Source of the DNA: Arctopsyche grandis
Lineage: Eukaryota; Arthropoda; Insecta; Trichoptera; Hydropsychidae
DNA: 64,000 nucleotides
Direction of reading: 5' to 3'
Assembly (NCBI RefSeq): GCF_051622035.1
Contig: NC_135356.1
Location: 7,228,579 to 7,292,578 of the forward strand
Part shown: piece after piece, positions 1 to 10,516 of the stretch
Layout: each line of letters opens with the position of its first letter
How positions within the stretch are numbered: position 1 is the stretch's first letter
Translations under genes and position numbers: made by a program
Notes under the pieces: generated by a model
The model's database searches: none
The model's input: only the letters and a program-made list of their open reading frames with translations
What the model was told of the DNA's origin: nothing

Positions 1-341
1 ATTCAATGATTCAGGAGGTAAAATAGCGCACGGTAATTTTCGCAAACAGAACCAAGGATTTTTAAAATAAATTTGCCCAATTTTGCAAGCGTTGTTCTGG
101 CGTAAGTCTATTCATCTTAAAATGGTAAACCAAACTGAGTACAAATCAGCTATCAACTGTCAAATTGGCTGTTGCTAAAAAAATTGTTGCTAATTCAAAA
201 AACGAACCTCTAAATAAACACTTTTAATATGTAGGATGTGCAAGAAAGGAAAATAATTCGAGATTCTTTTAATGCAGTAAATAAATAGTGAAAAGCTATC
301 TAAGATCGTGCATATTTACTTCTAGTACCTTTATATAACAA

Positions 342-595
342 GGGCGAAAACACACAGCGATAAACGGCACATCGTGTGCATGGCTCCCCGCTATGGGTGG
401 TCTCCTACATTTCTTCAAATATGGGATACACCGTTATCGATCACTGTCAAGCAAGGATACAATTTTACCGAAAACACCCCATAGAGTAATTTTGGTGTTC
501 CAAGAATATTTGCAAGGCACGGACCATTTTTTTCACATGTTTAAAAGTATCTAAATAAAACCACGTGCCACGTGCACCGCTGCGTGTTTTCGCGC
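342..595. mobile_element. PIF/Harbinger-type MITE, copy 1
   Basis: Short non-autonomous DNA transposon. The terminal inverted repeat reads GGGCGAAAACACACAGCG on the left and is matched in reverse at 579-595. The right end is followed by TAA; the left flank is CAA, read here as a decayed TAA. It shares termini and internal blocks (around CGTTATCGATCACTGTCAA) with the copies at 7855, 16444 and 59079. A three-base TAA/TTA target duplication with G-rich termini is characteristic of PIF/Harbinger (Tourist) elements. It has no coding capacity. Confidence 0.7.
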
Positions 596-1260
596 TAAGG
601 TAACTGTGATTATTAAGGCCTAGCTAAGGAAGATTTGAAATTAAATGAAAAGTATTGCAGATAACCAACCATTTTTATTACTAATTAGTCTTACATTATC
701 ATAGGTACCAACGCAAAAATTAAAATAGAATTTCTCCCATAAATAATAACAAATGGATGGGAGGAAAACGATTGTTTGGTCTCCCATTGTTACATATTCA
801 TTCATATATGGATTTAGACCGAAAAATATTTTAGACAGATATTCAGCGACAAATAAACGAAAATTAATCCTTATTAATTATTATTTTTTATCTTATTTGT
901 GTTCCTAGATATCATATTCCTATTCATATTCATCCTGCTATCGTATTCCTATTTTTTTTTTTTTAATATATGTATATTTATAACACACATGTATGTTTGT
1001 ATCAATATTCTTTCTAGTTTTATTTAAGTAATTAAAGTTGAAAATATTATATGTTTTTTATGTATTTGTGTTTTTATAATATAGTTGAAATATTGCTTCA
1101 CAAATTAATAAGCTTACATGGCAATACATTAATAATATAACAGAATATGTGTACGTCTTATTTTTGAAAAAGAATGTGTGTATTAAAAAGTGGAAATGGA
1201 CCCCACCCTGCAAATTTCCTAGATCTGACACTCTTGCGAAATTATATATTAGATAAGTTA
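596..1260. other. AT-rich non-coding, no gene seen
   Basis: No coding region or clear element was found. At 1236-1260 there is an inverted copy of the Helitron 5' end that follows, making a head-to-head palindrome centred near 1258. Confidence 0.5.
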
Positions 1261-1437
1261 TCTAATATATAATTTCGAAAGAGACTTTGTATGTAAGAAA
1301 AATTGGTTGGGAAAGTCAATATTTTTTTTCGATTTAAATAAATTTAATAAAAAAACAAATGAATATTTACTATGAGATTCGCCATGTTTAAGCTGTTTAT
1401 ATTACAAATACTGAGCGAAGCCGGGTAAAACAACTAG
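1261..1437 (+). mobile_element. Non-autonomous Helitron, family 1
   Basis: The element starts TCTAATATATAATTTCGAAA and ends GAGCGAAGCCGGGTAAAACAACTAG. It lies exactly between a host A (1260) and a host T (1438) with no target duplication. A 5' TC, a 3' CTAG and insertion between A and T are the Helitron hallmarks. At 177 bp it is a minimal derivative without a Rep/helicase gene. Related copies are at 17133, 36948 and, as a 3' end only, 8448. Confidence 0.8.
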
Positions 1438-2057
1438 TTAGTAATAAATAATTGTTAAGTTATTACCCGACAGGCCTTATTATCTGCAGGTACCTTATAT
1501 TATAAGAAAAACTCTTACTGTTTTGGTATACAATCGACTTTCAAAACGAGTTCACACGCTCGTGAATTTCGCAGTTTTAACACTCTGTCGGCTGGCCCAC
1601 GTGTTCCGCGTACAAGTGGTTGCACGCGTGTCGCGCCGTATGCGCTCCACCCCTTGTCGAGAGGGGTGCGAAGCCAATTGAAAGCTAATGGTTGATCGAG
1701 ACGTAAAATTAGGCGCCGAGCCCCATCTTAAAAAAAAACAGGAGTAAAATTACTACTTCCAGTTGGGACAAAAATATTTATAAATATTATTGTATGAAAT
1801 TCATCATACCTATTCAGGGCCGAAGAGAGAAAATCCGGGCCCCGGTGCAAATTTGAAAATCCGCCCCCCCCCCCTTGATCCAATTTAGTAAAAAGAAAAT
1901 TGTCAAAATATGTAAAAAAAAAGTGATGTTGATATTTCAATTAATATCGTTGCCAATTAATAAAAATATATTTCGTATTTATTTATATACATAAATACAA
2001 TACAGTGAAACAAATGAAATTAATTAAATACAACAATAAACTATAACAACTAGAGAA
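1438..2057. other. Non-coding with poly-C tract
   Basis: No gene was seen. A homopolymer C run lies at about 1862-1874. The 1550-1700 segment is more GC-rich than its surroundings, but no frame is convincing. Confidence 0.4.
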
Positions 2058-2906
2058 ATGTTATTTTATTTTATTTATTGAAAAATCAACAGACAACAGG
2101 ATGTAGATATGTATAAAAAATAAATAGTAAATATATAATATATGAAACATCCGAGTCCAATAACAGATTTTTACAAAGATTATAGAAAAATGAAAAAGAT
2201 AAATATAAGGAAAACAAATTAAAAAGAAAAGAATGAAGGCCATAACATGACAAAATAGAACATTGCATAATTAAACTATAGTATTAAAATATTGGAAAAA
2301 GGTTATAAAATAGAATATAAGAAGAAATTGAAATTTACAAATATAAAACAAACGAAAAAGGTAAATACAAAATAAACAAATGAAAAGGAAAAGAATGAAA
2401 GCTATAATACTATTAAATAACACATTACATAACTAAACTAAAGTATAAAAATATTGGAAATATTGGAAAAATAGAATAGGAGAAGAAATGAATCAATCGG
2501 TCAAGATTCTCTTGATGTTAGACCTGAATTGATGTAGGGATATACCAAACAGATCAACCTCATTCAGCTCTCCGTTAAACATACGATAAACGCGCTGCAG
2601 ATAAGAATATTTTTGGGAATTAGTATTGAAAGGATCAAGTGAAAAGAGTGCAACGTGTCTAGAGTACCGAACTGGGATTCTGAAATTAACCTTATTCAGT
2701 AAATCAGAACAATCAAGGAAACCATTTATGAGCTTAAATAAGAATATAGCATCAGTATGTCGTCGCCTGATAGAAAGATTGTTAAAAGATAGCATTTTTA
2801 AAATATCGGAAACAGTAGAATGGGTATAGGTAGGAAAAAGAATAATAATAGCACACATGTGCTCGTCACGAAAAAAATTTGCGTTCATCCGACGGGGTGA
2901 ACGCAA
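2058..2906 (-). mobile_element. Jockey/R1-like LINE relic, C-terminal RT region and 3' tail
   Basis: The minus-strand frame 2906-2493 gives 137 residues typical of the segment after the reverse transcriptase domain of jockey/R1-type non-LTR retrotransposons: SIRRRHTDAIFLFKLINGF, DCSDLLNKVNFRIP, and a closing DLFGISLHQFRSNIK. The catalytic domain itself is absent. Downstream on the minus strand the element ends at about 2058 in an AATAAATAAAATAAAATAA-like tail, as expected for a 5'-truncated LINE. The exact clade is uncertain. Confidence 0.65.
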
Positions 2907-2961
2907 TGCTCGTAAAGCTCGAAACTAGTAATAATATATAATAAAATAAGTTTTTTTATTT

Positions 2962-3175
2962 ATGCAATAGATGTCTATTTTACAGTTATAAAGATTTTCT
3001 TGTCATTCAATAGATGCCTATTTAACTGTATTTTATAAAAAATTTCAAACTATTCAATAGATGTAGCTATTTTAATATTGCTATAAAGATTTTTTTACTA
3101 TTAAATAGATGTCTATTTAACTGTATTTTCATAACATTTTATGGCTATTCAATAAATGTATCTATTTTAGATAAC
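2962..3175. repeat. Minisatellite, about 47-bp unit
   Basis: Diverged units beginning ATTCAATAGATG start at 2962, 3005, 3052, 3100 and 3147. That is about 4.5 copies with spacing of 43-48 bp. Confidence 0.75.
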
Positions 3176-3360
3176 GTTATAGTTTTATTGTATTCCATCG
3201 TTCACTTACGAAATGCCGTGTGTGAAATGAGTTATCGGTGTGCGAAACATCCGTGAACGAGATGTCGTGTCACCGTTTGATATTGTGGAAGCTCTACGAC
3301 ATGGTCGAGTTTCGGTCACCATCCTGCGAGTTGGGACCAACTCGGTCATGTTGGTCTGTT

Positions 3361-5997
3361 GCGCCTTGTCCATACAAACGTATTATACTACTCCCTTCCT
3401 CAATTATGGCACTAGAGCAATTATTTTTTAGTATGCTATGAATATCCACCATAGGCATGTTTCTATTTGTTTATATTTTTATATTTTAAATAAATCAAAA
3501 ATCAATTAATCAAGAAAATAAAAAAATAGAAACATGCCTATGGTGGATATCTATAGCATACTAAAAAATAATTACTCTCAGTGGCGGACTGGCCATCCAA
3601 GCGAACATGCCCGATGGCATGTGGGACCCACTATCTGTTAGAAAATATGGGCTCTCAATAAAATTAAATAACTTTTTAACTATTTCACGTGTGTACAAAT
3701 TTATAGGACTTTGGGTATTTCAACGAAACAAATTTCTTACGATATACACAAATAACTAATACCTGCTTTAACAGCCCAAGGATCGGTTAACTTTTTTTAT
3801 TAGGCTCGAAATGTAAGTTTCAACATTTGCGAGGGCCCTTTTGCCGGGCCCATTTCCAACGTCAATATTATGTATATACCAATACCTATGTAACAACTAC
3901 CTAATGAAATAAAAATGGTAATAAACAAACTTCCGTGAATAATATAAACTGAATTGCTTAAAACAATTTTGATAGGACGATGCATCATCAACCAGCTATT
4001 TAAATTTACTTCATACTTTCAAAATAACATTTGATTATACTTCGACGATATAGTAAGATTTAAATACACAATTGTAAACAGTTTCCGAATATAAAATCTA
4101 TTCCTAATCTAGACACATCCATGCATATAGAAATATAGGATAGGGGCCCCCTTCCCAAAATCCCGATTTTCGATTAACATTTAATTGAAAATATTATGCA
4201 TCGTTTTCAGGGACGTAATTGGGGGGGGGGGGCATAGCACTCGCCCCCCTAAATTAAGGAATAGTGTGAATTTAGAAAATATGATGAATTTAATGATTAA
4301 TGAGATACTATGGATCTATGAATACTACGTTTATTTCTTATGTATGTTACTTTTGGGTAACTAATAAAATAATCGCTGCTATGTATGTGCTTTGAAAAAA
4401 AAAATATTATTTAAAAGCATATTTTGGTTTTTAAGTGGTATGCCTTGGGTAAAATTTGTCCATCCTATGGAGTGATTCGTTAGAAAGGTCCCCTTTACTT
4501 TATTTTGTCTCAAAAACAGATGTATAACGTTTATTTTTCCGAAAGTTGGTATATTTTTTGTTTTCAAGAAAGGTTTTAAATTAATATTTTACTGAATCGT
4601 TTCAATCAAAAATGATTTTATTTCTCGTATTTTTATTTTATTTGCAGACGTCCATTCTCTCACAAAACAACGAATGAGATGGATTTAAACTTCATGTGTA
4701 ACGAATTCGGTCCAAAAAAAGTTTTAGTTATTTAATAAAATTGCTTTCTGACCAAAACCTTATCAAATTTAGTACATAAAGAATACAAATATAAATTTTC
4801 AGCTTGATACGTTCAGGGGTGTGGTAAAAAAATATTTTTGACTTTTTTAAGAGGAAAAACATCCCACTGGTTAATTAAATTAAATTTATTTTTTTTAATT
4901 ATATTTTCATCACATTGATACAACGAATTATACATGAAATCGTGAATAGCACATATTTAAAGGGTCGATTAAATTAATTAAGTGGAAGAAAAATCCGGTA
5001 AACTGCCAACAGGAGTAAACTGTCACTTTCGGTTAACAGGTGTTTACAAAATTTTATATATAACTTGGCATTAGGTTTATAATTCTAGATATTAAATGTC
5101 AGTTCAATACGTCTAAAAGTTTCCAAGAAAAACATAAAAAGATCTTATAGGGTAAAATTACTACTTCCGGTTGAGATAAAAATAATTTTATATATACAAA
5201 TACATTTATAAAATAATAAAAAGAGACACAGAAACACACACTCTTCACACACATTTTTCTATATTATGTAAATGTGATCAGTGATCGATTCTGATTTCAA
5301 ATTTTCGCATGATCACAAAACTTTATTTATTGTTATTACGTAAATAGATAAAGTGAAAAGACAGTCGGTAGAAATTAAGTTAATTGATCGTTTTTTAGTG
5401 AAAGTTTGATGGACGAGTTTTGTTGACCATGTGAAGATTTTTGGAAAAAAAAAAATTTAATTATTTTTTCAAAAATAAGCTTATTTTTTTCATATTTTAT
5501 AACTCAAGAAGGTGTATGCAAAGAATATTTTCCATTTTTATTCCGATATAAAAAAGATTTTTTGAAAAAAATTCAATTTGACCAATCTTTGCCTGCCCCC
5601 CCCCCCCCCCAAGAAAAAGCTGAAATGACGTCCCTGATTGTTTTCTACCGAAAGTAAAAGCCGCTTTTATGCCGCATTCTTTTATGATGCATTATATTTA
5701 CCTAGGACAAGGGTTAAAACGAAATATACCATATAATTTATGGATCTATTTTGCTTTTGCCATTTTTCTTGTACCTAAATTTATTTATTCCCATTTTTGA
5801 AAAATTTATTTATTTTTTACCCTCGATTTTTAGAGTGATGGAAAGAAGAATTTTTTTAACCCTGGGTGGGCCCCCACTTTGACTCCTGGCAAGCACTGAT
5901 TTCAGTCCCAGTCCGCCACTGATTGCTCTAGTGCCATAATTGACGAAGGGAGAAGTCTAATACGTTTGTATGGACAAGGCACTGGGGTCCAGCCCTC
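3361..5997. mobile_element. Long-TIR MITE split by a hAT insertion
   Basis: The arms at 3361-3578 and 5922-5997 are inverted relatives (GCGCCTTGTCCATACAAACG against CGTTTGTATGGACAAGGC). The right end, GTCCAGCCCTC, is followed by TTAA. The extreme left end is lost. The same family occurs intact at 57782-58352 and as a half copy at 47630-47761. The element sits inside an older repeat whose flanks (3281-3360 and 6002-6040) recur contiguously at 40177-40325. Confidence 0.65.
3579..5921. mobile_element. hAT-type element, 2.3 kb, non-autonomous
   Basis: The termini CAGTGGCGGACTGG and CCAGTCCGCCACTG are perfect 14-bp inverted repeats. The flanks ATTACTCT (3571-3578) and ATTGCTCT (5922-5929) are an 8-bp target duplication with one mismatch. 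Both are hAT signatures. The interior holds G-, C- and A-homopolymers and no frame resembling a transposase, so it is either non-autonomous or fully decayed. Confidence 0.8.
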
Positions 5998-6001
5998 TTA
6001 A

Positions 6002-7300
6002 CAGTTCCGTTGTTTCTCTCAATACGCCCCATAATAATATCAATAGAATTCATAGTGGGGCGGCTGCAGAGATTGATCAGGCTGTAGTAGCTCGTTGACC
6101 ATACCGGTGATCAAAAGAAAACAAAAATAGCATGCAAATATACTATACTAGGAGGCTGCAGCCCGCAGCCCATGCCGACGACAAAAATAGCATGAATTTG
6201 TACTGTACAGGAAGGTCTGCAGCCCCACAGCCCATATGGACGAGCCGCCACTGGAATCAACCCATGAAGACGAGCTTGCGAAACCTTGGTCTAGAAACCG
6301 TTCATATGTAAAAAAAATGGTGTCTATCCCGGTGTAGAAACTTCTTAAGAAATATTTTTTGCGGTCCTCAGTTGAAAAAAGGCTGAATATGTAGGATTTG
6401 AAAACTAATTTTCGGGGAAAAAATCGAAAACCAAAGATTCTCCCATTTTTACTTTATTTTTTATACAAAGCAAAGCCCATAATGAAGATTTGCGAACCTT
6501 AGTTATGAAACCCTGCATACGTAAGATTTTGGATAGTAAGAATACATTTTTGTGGCCTTAGTTAAGAAACCGTGCTTGCGTAATACATATTTCGTGGACT
6601 CCAGTGAGAAAATCATAAAGGCACAGAATATCAAATAAATTTATTCGCATTTTATGTAGATTTTCAATATGGTAATTACATATTTCCGAAAACGCAATTA
6701 AAACTTTTTGAAAAAATTGATTTTGCGCTGAATTGTCCGTGCGCTGAAATGTCGTCCGCTGAGTTTTCGAAATTGGCTCTGAATTTGTGACGCCTCGGCC
6801 TAGTGAAGTAAACCCGCCTCTGCGAATGGCCTTAAATGATGAAATTTAATGTTATATATTCATATAATATTTTATTTTGAATTTTATAGCCCCCCTCCCC
6901 CTCCCACTGACTTACGTGATGGATACGCTCCGTGAATCCACTATAGGACAGGAAAAATATAGGACAGGAAAAATATAGGACAGGAAAAATCTAGGACAGG
7001 TTCAGGTAAAAGTGAAGGTTGCAACCCGTCTGCGCAATCGAAACAGATTCATTCATAAACTGTATATAGGACAGAGGGACGGGGGAGATCACCGCCGTAA
7101 CCTTGACAGCGAGCCATTCGCACATCCAGGGCGTGCATAAAAACCAAATAAAATGCATTTTGCTGAATTGCAATTTGCTGAAGTGACGTCGCATTTTACA
7201 TGAAGTGCTAAATGTGGTGAAGCAAATACAGTGAAGCGGATCTGGGTCACTGCATCGAAAGATCGAAAATAATGTATGCATAGTAAGCGGTACTATATAT
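6002..7300. other. Decayed repeat material, no gene
   Basis: About 6120-6255 holds two related 60-bp blocks (ACAAAAATAGCATG at 6121 and 6181), ending in GACGAGCCGCCACTG, which looks like the terminus of another hAT element. A short tandem array lies at 6942. No coding region was supported. Confidence 0.45.
6942..6999. repeat. 16-bp tandem repeat
   Basis: The unit TATAGGACAGGAAAAA starts at 6942, 6958 and 6974, with a partial fourth at 6990. Confidence 0.85.
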
Positions 7301-7385
7301 TTTATTTTATTTTTAACATATTAGCCACAGTGATATTACAGAGAGCTCCAACGCGTCACTGTGGCCAGTCATACAATCATAATAA
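7300..7385 (-). mobile_element. LINE 3' end fragment
   Basis: On the minus strand, a GGCCACAGTGACGCGTT segment is followed by CTGTAATATCACTGTGGC and then an AAAATAAAATAAAAT tail. A related segment occurs at 52690-52730. This fits a 5'-truncated LINE end. The adjacent 7376-7460 is an ATAATC/AAT-type microsatellite. Confidence 0.35.
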
Positions 7386-7854
7386 TAACATATCATCATA
7401 ATAATAACATAACATCATAATAATCATAACATCATCGTAATAATAATAATAATATACATATATATAATATATACTACCCGCTCTTGATATGTAAGCATGG
7501 TAAACGGACCATTTCACACGGTTCGGTGATTATTGATCACAAAGCGCTCGCCCAAAAGTCACTAAAATCTCTATAACGGAACATCTGGCAGCCGAAAAGT
7601 CCATCATACAAACGATAACTCTATCATACTAACGAGAACTCGAATGCCAAATATTCCGTATTCGCGATTTTTACGGCAAACATTGTCTTTTGAGCGATCG
7701 CAATGTGACTAATAATCCAATTACCATTTCACACATCGTCAAAAAAATGGCAAAAAAACATTCAATCTTTCGACTTTCGATCAAGTCACTTTCGATGCGG
7801 TGACGGTCACCGCAGTGAAGCATTTGCAGGGTGCAGGTGTGCGGCCATAACTAA

Positions 7855-8087
7855 GGGCGAAATCACACAGCGTGGTATGTGGTATGTGGTACGTCGACAA
7901 GTTCTCCTATATTTCTTAAAACCGTTATCGATCACTGTCAACGAAGGACAATTTGACCGAAAAAGGTCTAAAGGGGCGGGGGGCGTAACGATTGTTCGGC
8001 CGGTCATGGTATACGTGCCAGGTATGCCACATGTTTTTTTATATATGTATGATTAAAACTATCTAAAAAAAAAAACACGTCCCATGT
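7855..8087. mobile_element. PIF/Harbinger-type MITE, copy 2 (right end lost)
   Basis: It begins GGGCGAAATCACACAGCG directly after TAA and is homologous to the copy at 16444. The right inverted repeat is missing after about 8087. Confidence 0.6.
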
Positions 8088-8447
8088 ACAACATAGTAAA
8101 CTTTTTTCGTTTGTATACATAGAAGTAGAATGCATGGAATCGCTCTCAGCCTCCAAAAATGTTGATAAATAGGTTTTTGAGCTCTTTTTAATTAAATTAA
8201 ATTAAATTAAATTGTAAAATAGAAAATGATCAGTAGATCAGTAGCTATTAAAATATATATAAACATAATTTCATAATAAACATAATTTCGTAATAATAAA
8301 AAGCATTTACAAAAAAAAAAAATCAATCCAAAAATGTTCCTACAAAAACTCATTGTTTCTCTTTTCGATGGCTCGCCTTTAGACGACACTTTTGTTAACA
8401 ATGACCATTCTATGCACTCTACTTAATTAGGCCATATTTATTACTAA

Positions 8448-8531
8448 CTAGTTGTTTTACCCGGCTTCGTTCAGTATTTGTAATATAAACAGCATAAACA
8501 TGGCGAATCTAATAGTAAATATTCATATCTA
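8448..8531 (-). mobile_element. Helitron family 1, 3' end
   Basis: On the minus strand the fragment ends CGAAGCCGGGTAAAACAACTAG, with the next host base T. It matches the last ~80 bp of the 1261-1437 element. The 5' part is missing and the SINE at 8543 follows. Confidence 0.65.
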
Positions 8532-8542
8532 TCTATCACTAA

Positions 8543-8960
8543 GCCAGCAGTTTGGCTTAGTGATAGCGTATATATTTAGCATCACTGAGGTCATAGGTTC
8601 GTGTCCTCGCCACTGCTGGTTAGATTTGGGGATTTTGTGACTCCAAATCGATCGTTTCTCTATCAGAGTTTGTCAATTTTATCTGATCATTGCTGAAACG
8701 GTTCCTGAAAATTGGTATTAAATCTAATATCCTGTTGTCACAAAAATCTGCCTGTGTATAATTTGTATTAATTATACACAGTAATCTGAAATCCATAGAT
8801 GTCACTATGATTATTATTTCTGATTAATTGTTATATTCTGATTGTATATGTATGTATTACTGTATTTCTGATTGTTTATGTATTTCATTAACCCGTCGCA
8901 TTGGAGCAAATCTGTAATGGCGAGTGTGTATTGATTTGTGACAATAAAATAAAATAAAAT
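8543..8960 (+). mobile_element. tRNA-derived SINE
   Basis: The head resembles a tRNA. There is a box A-like TGGCTTAGTGA at 8553 and a box B-like GGTTCGTGTCC at 8596-8606 (consensus GGTTCRANYCC), enclosed by pairing CCAGCAGT and CACTGCTGG. A roughly 300-bp unrelated body follows and ends in CAATAAAATAAAATAAAAT at 8942-8960. Pol III would transcribe it from boxes A and B. Part of the body recurs at 15140-15230. The tail resembles that of the LINE at 2058, a possible mobilising partner. Confidence 0.65.
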
Positions 8961-9084
8961 GTGTTTTTTTTCCTCCTATGTTCGTTTAATATTTTTAGTA
9001 ATTCGTAGAGTTTAAAATTTTGTTCAAGGGCAGCACATATTCCAGGCACAGTGCATTTATCTGAAAATAGAATCGGTCCGAATG

Positions 9085-9622
9085 CACCCACCCTTTATTG
9101 ACAAGAGTATATGCACACGTTCATATACATTGTATATCAGCGGCAGTTGCCGGGATTTTCACGGTCGTGTTTACGTGTGTGTGTTTGTGTGTGTGTGTAC
9201 GATGGAAGCTTCCAGAGTATCCCGCTGCCCGCCACTGCTCCTGCATATAGTACATATACACGGTGTCTGTCGGTGACCTTGCCAATGAGCGAACCACTAC
9301 ACTGACGAAAAGTGCAATCGGACACCTACGCTACGGTCATGGCCGCGAACGCTGGGGTGTGGGGTGCGCGAGTCGCAACTTCGCAGTGTCGCACGTCGCT
9401 CGATGATATCGGAGCGGGCTGGTTATTCTCGAGCATTGTGCCCCATAGCGGCGACCCGTCACCACCAGGTATGCTCCAGCGACGAGGCCTCACCTTCCGG
9501 ACCCTCAGGTGAACTTCCAAGGCCACACTCCACACCATCACCACCACCACAACCACCACACCTGCACCATAACATACTATTATATATTCAATCTATCTGG
9601 TTGCGTCGCTGATGCTGGCGCA
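9085..9622 (+). promoter_or_regulatory. Putative promoter and 5' UTR region of ZER1
   Basis: A GC-rich stretch lies directly upstream of the ZER1 start codon in otherwise AT-rich DNA. It contains a GT dinucleotide run (9174-9200) and a CAC/CCA-rich run (9527-9565). A CAG|GTGAAC donor-like site at 9506 could end a non-coding exon. The frame of the coding exon is open upstream to 9509, but that stretch has no in-frame ATG (9509 is GTG), so I treat it as untranslated. No TATA box stands out. Confidence 0.35.
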
Positions 9623-10516
9623 ATGGACGAGTCCCGGCTGTCAGGCTTCACCCCGCACACCCTCTTCGAACTGTGCGTGGACGTTGCCTGCCTCAACTGG
9701 CCCCTGCCCCTCCACGCCCCTCTCCCCGCCGAAGTGTGTGACCGACTGCTCGAAGCGTACCAATCCACCAGGGAGCTCACCGACTCGGCGCTCCAATTCT
9801 TCGCCGACCGCAATCGCACCAGGCTCCAGGCAGTCCGGCTCCGCACCACACAGCGGATCACCTCGGCCGGCTTCCGCATCCTCCTCGACCACCAGCTCGA
9901 GGAATTGAGCATCGACGATGGCCGCTACATACCCCGAGTCAACATCGACCACAGCCACTACTTTGTCAACATGACCGCTCTCCGCATCGTCGGCCGGTTT
10001 CCCATTTTCATCCGCACGGCGGCCCCCCACTTTGTGCCCAAGCTCAACAAGCTGTCCCTCATCGGACACATGTCCGATCTGTGCACCCTCGAGTCTCTCA
10101 CGCACCTGGAGGTGGCCGATTGTCAGCTTCACTTGCAGCCGATCGAGCGTTTGAAAAATCTCACCTCGCTGATACTGTACAACGTGTGGTGGGTCGAGGA
10201 CAATATCAATCTCATATGCAGTCTCACCAAGCTGCAGCATTTGGACGTGTCGCAGCACAAGGAGAGCTTCGGACACTTCAGTCATCCCAACGAAAAGTTG
10301 ACCTCGCTCGTGGAGAGTCTGCTGCATTTGAAGTCGCTCGACATATCGGGGACCAATCTGGCGGGGACGGGGGGCGCGGCCGCTTGCGACAAACGGGACT
10401 CGGTGCAGTGCGACATACCTGGACTGGCGTCGAGGGTCAACAATCCGCTGAACTTCTTGGGGCTGTACGGCACGGCACACGCCGCCTGCTGCCGACACGA
10501 CATACCTGCAATCAAG
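9623..10516 (+). CDS. ZER1: ZER1 exon 1 (residues 1-298)
   Basis: Encodes the BC-box/Cul2-box segment and all leucine-rich repeats, ending ...DIPAIK in phase 0 at donor AAG|GTGAGA. It is markedly GC-richer than the other exons. Long minus-strand and +1 frames across it are composition shadows. Confidence 0.9.

Noticed and set aside
1728-1940. 70-codon minus frame with a glycine run
   Set aside because: Caused by the poly-C tract; no other support.
8543-8620. Possible functional tRNA gene
   Set aside because: Box A and box B are present but the cloverleaf arms do not fold well and a SINE body and tail follow.
9641-10498. Minus-strand 285-codon open frame opposite ZER1 exon 1
   Set aside because: It exists because the exon is GC-rich with codon bias; the protein has no recognisable motif and the sense strand is clearly ZER1.
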